Below are positions 59,217 to 64,000 of a DNA stretch of 64,000 nt, piece by piece. The first letter of the stretch is position 1. Each line of letters starts with the position of its first letter. A program made the translations under genes and the position numbers. Below the pieces are notes generated by a model, which worked only from the letters and a program-made list of their open reading frames with translations, ran no database searches and was not told the DNA's origin. Source of the stretch: Faecalibacterium hattorii (GTDB taxonomy: Bacteria > Bacillota > Clostridia > Oscillospirales > Ruminococcaceae); contig NZ_PRLC01000012.1 in the NCBI RefSeq assembly GCF_003287455.1, positions 1 through 64,000 of the forward strand, given 5' to 3'.

Positions 59217-60185
59217 ATGGAAAACGAACAACACGGACAAGCCTTTGACCCGGCCTCGTTTGAGCATGTGCCCGTACTGCTGAACGAGTGCCTCGACGGC
59301 CTTGCCATCGACCCGGCGGGCATATACCTCGACGGCACCGCCGGAGGGGCGGGCCATTCCCGCCAGATCGCGCTCCGTCTGGACGCAGAAAAGGGCGGGC
59401 GGCTCATTTCCCTCGATCAGGACCCCGACGCGGTGCAGACGGCCCGCGCAAGGCTGGCCGGGCTCCCCGCCACGGTGGTGCAGATCAACTTCCGCTGTGC
59501 GGGACAAGCCCTTGAACGATTGGGCATCGAGCGGATCAACGGGGCGCTGCTGGACCTCGGCGTATCCAGTCATCAACTGGACGACGCGGCCAGAGGCTTT
59601 TCCTACCGGGCGGACGCGCCGCTGGATATGCGGATGAGCCAAGAGGGCGAGACCGCCGCCGACCTCGTGAACACTGAGAGCCGGGAGGAGCTGGCCCGCA
59701 TCCTGAAGGATTACGGCGAAGAGCCTTTTGCTTGGCAGATCGCGGGGAAGATCGTGGAGGCGCGGGAAACATCCCCCATCGAGACGACCTTGCAGCTGGC
59801 CGACATCGTGGCCAGCGCCATGCCCGCCGCCGAGCGCCGCAAGAACAAGAACCCTTCCCGCCGCACCTTCCAAGCGCTGCGCATTGCGGTCAATCACGAG
59901 CTGGACGCGCTGGAAGAGGGCATGGACACCATTTTTGAGCATCTGGCACCGGGCGGACGCTTCTGCATCATCACCTTCCACTCCCTTGAGGACCGGCTGG
60001 TGAAAAACAAGTTCCGCCGCTGGTCCACCGCCTGCACCTGCCCGCCGGAGTTCCCGGTCTGCGTCTGCGGCGGCAAGGCCAAGGCCAAGCTCATCACCCG
60101 CAAACCCATCGAAGCCAATACGCAGGAGTTGGAAGAGAACCGGCGCAGCCGGTCCGCACACCTCCGCGTTCTTGAAAAACTGTAA
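59217..60185 (+). CDS. rsmH: 16S rRNA (cytosine(1402)-N4)-methyltransferase
   Basis: 322 aa (MraW). HVPVLLNECLDGL start, DGTAGGAGHS (SAM loop), LLDLGVSSHQLDDAARGFSYRADAPLDMRM in order, and the C-terminal SLEDRLVKNKFR. GGAGG at good spacing before ATG 59217. First gene of the dcw cluster here; mraZ, the usual first gene, is absent. Confidence 0.96.
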   Translation: MENEQHGQAFDPASFEHVPVLLNECLDGLAIDPAGIYLDGTAGGAGHSRQIALRLDAEKGGRLISLDQDPDAVQTARARLAGLPATVVQINFRCAGQALERLGIERINGALLDLGVSSHQLDDAARGFSYRADAPLDMRMSQEGETAADLVNTESREELARILKDYGEEPFAWQIAGKIVEARETSPIETTLQLADIVASAMPAAERRKNKNPSRRTFQALRIAVNHELDALEEGMDTIFEHLAPGGRFCIITFHSLEDRLVKNKFRRWSTACTCPPEFPVCVCGGKAKAKLITRKPIEANTQELEENRRSRSAHLRVLEKL

Positions 60186-60220
60186 CACCACCGCGGAGAA
60201 TCAGTGAGGAGGAGAGTACC

Positions 60221-60709
60221 ATGGGTCAGGCAGCATATGATATGACAGAGGTGCGCCGCAGAAGAGCGCCTCAGACGCAGCGCAAAGTTCCGCTGCGGGT
60301 AGAAAAGGGCGGCAAGCCCCGGCTGAATCCGGTGCGGGCCGCTATGCAGCACGCGCTGCAGCTGCTTTCGGCGGCGCTGCTGGTGGGCTTTGCGGTCAGC
60401 TTGCTGTGGAGCGAGTCGCAGTTGGTGGAGCTGAACAGCCAGATCCAGAACGCCAAGGCTGACCTCGTGAGCACCCAGAGCCAGTACACCTACTACAACA
60501 GCGCACTGAACAACCGGACGAACATCACCAGCGTGGAAGAGACGGCCACCCGCCTCGGCCTGATGAAGATCGACCAGAGCCAGATCACCTACATCCGTCT
60601 GGACGGGGGCAGCGTCCTCGTCCGCAAGGAGTCCGCTGTGCGGCAGTGGACCGACCTGCTGCACGACGGCGCGATGATGATCATGGGCAGCGTGAACCGC
60701 GCAAACTAA
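60221..60709 (+). CDS. ftsL: FtsL-like cell division protein
   Basis: 162 aa, bitopic. A basic cytoplasmic tail (1-42), one membrane helix (about 45-65) and an outer coiled-coil (about 66-100) match FtsL, which with DivIB and DivIC activates the septal synthase. Sequence conservation of FtsL is low, so the name rests on position between rsmH and a penicillin-binding protein and on topology. GAGGAG precedes ATG 60221. Confidence 0.8.
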   Translation: MGQAAYDMTEVRRRRAPQTQRKVPLRVEKGGKPRLNPVRAAMQHALQLLSAALLVGFAVSLLWSESQLVELNSQIQNAKADLVSTQSQYTYYNSALNNRTNITSVEETATRLGLMKIDQSQITYIRLDGGSVLVRKESAVRQWTDLLHDGAMMIMGSVNRAN

Positions 60710-60720
60710 AATAAAACAGG

Positions 60721-60747
60721 AAAAGCGTGCGGCAGCGCACGCTTTTT
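60721..60747 (+). terminator. Hairpin between ftsL-like and PBP genes
   Basis: AAAAGCGTGCG with CGCACGCTTTT around GCAG and then TTT. In an otherwise continuous cluster it is probably a partial terminator that tunes PBP level. Confidence 0.8.
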
Positions 60748-60772
60748 CGGTTTCTCAGGAGTAAGACAAGCA

Positions 60773-63268
60773 ATGCAGGAACCATCCTCCAAGCCCAAGA
60801 AGGGCCTTTACCGGCTGCGCCGCACCGACCCGCATGAACGCCTTAACGCAAGGCTGCGGCATTTCAGCTTCGTGGCCGCCGTGCTTTTCGTGCTGGCGGC
60901 AGCGGGCATCGTCATCCACAGCCTGTACAACATCCAGATCCGGAACGGCGCCACCTTCCGCCAGTATGCGGCCCAGCAGCAATTGCTGGACAGCACCATT
61001 CAGGCCACCCGCGGTGAAATTTACGATACCTCCGGCATCACGCTGGCGTCCACCAGCGTGGTCTGGACCATCTGGGCTGACCCCAGCTACAGCACGGCCC
61101 TGTTCACCAGCACCAAGAACGACGACACCGGCGGGGTGGCCAAGACCGCCGACCCGGCGGCATTGCAGGAAGTGAGCACCCAGCTCACCCTGCGGCTGCT
61201 CTCCGGCGACGGCGAGAGTCTGGACAGCGTGGACACCTCCTCCGAGGCGTACCAGACCCAGTACCAGACCGTGTACGATGCCCTTTCCAAGAGCGACTCG
61301 GCCTATCAGACGCTGGCCACCAAGGTGAACAACGCCATCAAGCTGTCCATCGAGAAGTACGTCACCGAGTACAACAAGACCCACAAGAAGGCGGACGCCG
61401 AACAGGGCATCCGCAAAGGGCGCATCTCCGTTTCCTCCACCAAGAGCTTCCAGCGGGATTACCCCTACGGCGCGTTTGCCGCGTCGGTGCTGGGCTTCTG
61501 CGATGCGGACGGCTACGGCACCTACGGCCTTGAAAAATCCTACGAGTCCACGCTGGCGGGCGTCAACGGCCGCACCATCACCCTGCGCAACGCCTACGGC
61601 AACGCCATCGCGGACGAAAACGCCACCACCTACGCCGCGAAGGACGGCTCGAACCTCGTCCTTTCGCTGGATGTGAACGTGCAGGAAGTGGTGGAACGCT
61701 ACCTGAACGAAGCCATCGCGGCCAACAATGTGGAGAACCGCGGCGCGGCCATCGTCATGAACGTCAAGACCGGTGCCATCCTCGCCATGGCCTCGAAGCC
61801 TGATTTCGACCCCAACGACCCGCTGAACTACACCACCAACGAGGCCTACCTGAACGAGCTGGTCCACGCGGAACCGGAACTCTACGGCGTCTACCTCAAG
61901 AATGAAGACGGCAGCTACGTCACCGATGCTAACGGCAACAAAGTTCTTGACCCGGAGGGCGATTACTCCGGCTACTACCGCGACATCCAGTGGAAGAACA
62001 AGACCATCACCGAGCTGTACTACCCCGGAAGCGTCTTCAAGGTCATCACGGCGGCCATGGGTGTGGACTCCGGCAAGGCGACCTTCAACACCACCCTGAA
62101 CTGCTCCGGCGCTTATGGCGTCGCCAAGGAGACCTACCACTGCGCGGGCAAAAAGGCCCATGGTGTGCAGAATCTGGCCGAGGCCCTGCGGAACAGCTGC
62201 AACATCTACTTCATCCAGTTGGGCCAGCGGATTGGCTCCAGCCTGTTCTACGATTACTTCGACGCCTTCGGCTTTACCGAGCGGACCGGCGTGGACCTGC
62301 CCAACGAGACCAGCTTCATGCAGTATTACAGCAAGAGCCGCTTGGGCGAAGTGGAGCTGGCCTCCTCGGCCTTCGGTCAGGCCATGGCGGTGACCCCGCT
62401 GCAGGTCTGCACCGCCATCTCGGCAGCCGTCAACGGCGGCTACCTCGTGACCCCGCATGTGGTGGATAAGATCACCGACCAGAACGGCAACGTCATCGAG
62501 GAAGTCGGCGCGAACGTCCGCCGTCAGGTCATCAGCGAGAGCGCCAGCGAGACCATCCGGCAGATCATGGAATACGAGGTGGCCGATGGCACGCAGGGCG
62601 GCGGCGGCCGCGCCTATGTGGCGGGCTACCGCATCGGCGGCAAGTCCGGCACGTCCGAGCAGCTGAACATGGACCGCCGCAGCGACGGCGATTACAAGAA
62701 GGTCGCTTCCTTCGCCGCCGTGCTGCCCGCCAACGACCCGGAGATCCTCGTCTACGTTATGCTGGACGACCCCAACAACGCCAAGACGGACTACTCGTCC
62801 ATTCTGGCCGCGCCTGTCGTCGGCAACATCATCAGCGAGATCGCGCCCTATCTTGGCATCGCCACCGACGGCACCGACCGCAGCAGCACCATGGTCAAGG
62901 TGCCGAACCTTGTGGGCAACGAGTGGAGCAACGCGCAGGTCTCGCTGAACATCAAGGGCCTGAAGCACCAGCTGGCCGAGAGCGATTCCGGCCAGACCGG
63001 CGCGGTGGTCACCTACCAGTACCCCCGTGCGGGGGCAGAGGTGGCCTATGGCACGACCATCTACCTGTATACGGATACATACGAGGGCAAACACACGGAG
63101 GTGCCGGACGTTTCGGGCAAGAGCGCGGATTTTGCCCGGCAGATGCTGGCGGCGGCGGGCCTGAACTGCGTGGTGGAAGGGGACGGAAACGGCCTTGTCC
63201 AAGCGCAGAGTGAGGCCGCCGGTTCCAGCGTCCAGCGCGGCACCATCGTGACCATTACCTGCGGGTAA
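60773..63268 (+). CDS. Penicillin-binding protein with two PASTA domains (SpoVD/PBP2-like transpeptidase)
   Basis: 831 aa. Short cytoplasmic tail, membrane helix about 34-52, class B PBP dimer domain, and transpeptidase domain with S420-x-x-K423 (GSVFK), S475-C-N477 and K624-S-G-T. Two PASTA domains (about 706-766 and 767-831) end the protein and may bind muropeptides or act in septal regulation. It is the only class B PBP seen in the cluster and so could serve division (FtsI role) or sporulation; the sequence does not decide. AGGAG before ATG 60773. Confidence 0.92.
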   Translation: MQEPSSKPKKGLYRLRRTDPHERLNARLRHFSFVAAVLFVLAAAGIVIHSLYNIQIRNGATFRQYAAQQQLLDSTIQATRGEIYDTSGITLASTSVVWTIWADPSYSTALFTSTKNDDTGGVAKTADPAALQEVSTQLTLRLLSGDGESLDSVDTSSEAYQTQYQTVYDALSKSDSAYQTLATKVNNAIKLSIEKYVTEYNKTHKKADAEQGIRKGRISVSSTKSFQRDYPYGAFAASVLGFCDADGYGTYGLEKSYESTLAGVNGRTITLRNAYGNAIADENATTYAAKDGSNLVLSLDVNVQEVVERYLNEAIAANNVENRGAAIVMNVKTGAILAMASKPDFDPNDPLNYTTNEAYLNELVHAEPELYGVYLKNEDGSYVTDANGNKVLDPEGDYSGYYRDIQWKNKTITELYYPGSVFKVITAAMGVDSGKATFNTTLNCSGAYGVAKETYHCAGKKAHGVQNLAEALRNSCNIYFIQLGQRIGSSLFYDYFDAFGFTERTGVDLPNETSFMQYYSKSRLGEVELASSAFGQAMAVTPLQVCTAISAAVNGGYLVTPHVVDKITDQNGNVIEEVGANVRRQVISESASETIRQIMEYEVADGTQGGGGRAYVAGYRIGGKSGTSEQLNMDRRSDGDYKKVASFAAVLPANDPEILVYVMLDDPNNAKTDYSSILAAPVVGNIISEIAPYLGIATDGTDRSSTMVKVPNLVGNEWSNAQVSLNIKGLKHQLAESDSGQTGAVVTYQYPRAGAEVAYGTTIYLYTDTYEGKHTEVPDVSGKSADFARQMLAAAGLNCVVEGDGNGLVQAQSEAAGSSVQRGTIVTITCG

Positions 63269-63332
63269 CGCCTTCTCAGGCATCTCGCGTGTGAGACGAT
63301 CGAGCAATATTGGAAAAAGGGGATAGGGTATT

Positions 63333-64000
63333 TATGGAACGTATCAAAGCAAGTGTGCTGCTGCACGGCCTTGTGCCGGACAGCATGATGTTCGGGGAGG
63401 CGGAAGTCTCCCTCGTGACCACCGACAGCCGCGAGGTGCGCCCCGGCTGCATCTTCGTGGCCTTTCCGGGGGAAAGGTTCGACGGCCACGACTTCGCGGC
63501 CAAGGCGCTGGAAGAAGGGGCCCTCTGCGTGGTGGTGAACCATCCGGTCGAGGGCGTCCCGGCGGAAAAGGCCGTCCTCTGCCCGGACAGCTACCACGCC
63601 ATGATGGTGCTGGGCGCGAACTACCGCAGCCAGTTCCACCCCAAGGTGGTGGGCGTGACCGGCAGCGTGGGCAAGACCACCACCAAGCAGATGTGCTACG
63701 CCGCCATCGAGGGCTTCGGGAATACCATCAAGACCGAGGGCAACCAGAACAATGAGCTGGGTCTGCCCCGCACCATGTTCCGCATCGGCAGGGATACCGA
63801 GTACGCCGTGGTGGAGATGGGCATGAGCCACCGGGGCGAGATCGAGCGGCTGAGCCGGTGCGCCCGCCCAGATGTGGGCATCATCACCTGCATCGGCGTG
63901 TCCCACATCGGCAACTTGGGCAGTCAGGAGAACATCTGCAAGGCGAAGCTGGAGATTTGCGCCGGTCTGCCGGAGGGGGCCCCCCTCGTGCTGAACGGCG
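63333..64000 (+). CDS. murF: UDP-N-acetylmuramoyl-tripeptide--D-alanyl-D-alanine ligase, 5' part (cut by window end)
   Basis: The first 222 codons of MurF, still open at the window edge. N-terminal Mur ligase domain with TTDSREVRPGCIFVAFPG, then the ATP loop VTGSVGKTTTK (about 110-120) and the later EMGMSHRGEIERLS block of MurF. It adds D-Ala-D-Ala to the UDP-MurNAc tripeptide. A GGGGATAGGG stretch precedes ATG 63333. The gene follows the PBP after 64 bases with a piece of repeat-like sequence (CTTCTCAGGCA) just after the PBP stop. Confidence 0.93.

Overview
The window is a gene-dense, moderately GC-rich chromosomal segment of a Gram-positive gut-type anaerobe. The signs are a Firmicutes-type S10-spc-alpha order, zinc-type S14, a T-box leader on cysS, near-consensus SigA promoters with 16-18 bp spacers, and families such as YqhQ/DUF1385, DUF1858, DUF5685, DUF1538 and RqcH. 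The short dispersed repeats and codon use suggest an Oscillospirales member close to Faecalibacterium; that placement is inference.

Layout. 1-2790: end of an rRNA operon (5S), then a TraX-like protein, a response regulator and a histidine kinase that stops before its ATPase domain. 2806-5823: uridine kinase (minus), then a C39-like peptidase and a cardiolipin synthase. 5976-11946 (minus): a DUF1538 transporter/P-II-like/YitT operon, a GltD-like oxidoreductase and TmcAL. 12168-17915: acetate kinase, a small zinc-ribbon protein with a folded leader, and a DUF1858-TrmK-Nif3-RqcH run. 17921-19741: an ECF sigma factor and a protein with NGK repeats. 19916-36203: the whole S10-spc-alpha ribosomal block with secY, adk, map, infA and rpoA, preceded by a long leader with an internal terminator-like hairpin. 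36204-39744: a lipoprotein/response regulator/histidine kinase operon. 39831-45423: YqhQ-PrmC, then recA-recX-rimO-pgsA. 45556-48929: membrane proteins, a TetR-type repressor with palindromic operators, and AsnA. 48981-51926: T-box-controlled cysS and an orphan secreted protein. 51930-52418: a compact locus with the architecture of a type I toxin-antitoxin module. 52440-57842 (minus): DnaJ/DUF5685/zinc-ribbon genes, a GH2 glycosidase without the expected acid/base glutamate, and a flavoprotein. 57919-64000: rsmD plus a coiled-coil gene, then the start of the division/cell-wall cluster (rsmH, ftsL-like, PASTA-PBP, murF cut by the window edge).

Most of the window is core metabolism and translation. 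The best candidate for an undescribed system is at 51930-52418: a strong promoter, a highly folded 172-nt leader, a 47-aa hydrophobic peptide, a two-way terminator, and a near-consensus promoter on the other strand that faces back into it with no gene to serve. Others are the ECF sigma factor with its repeat-protein partner, the attenuator-like S10 leader, an initiation factor IF-1 with an 11-residue insertion, the ATPase-less histidine kinase, and the TetR operator pair.
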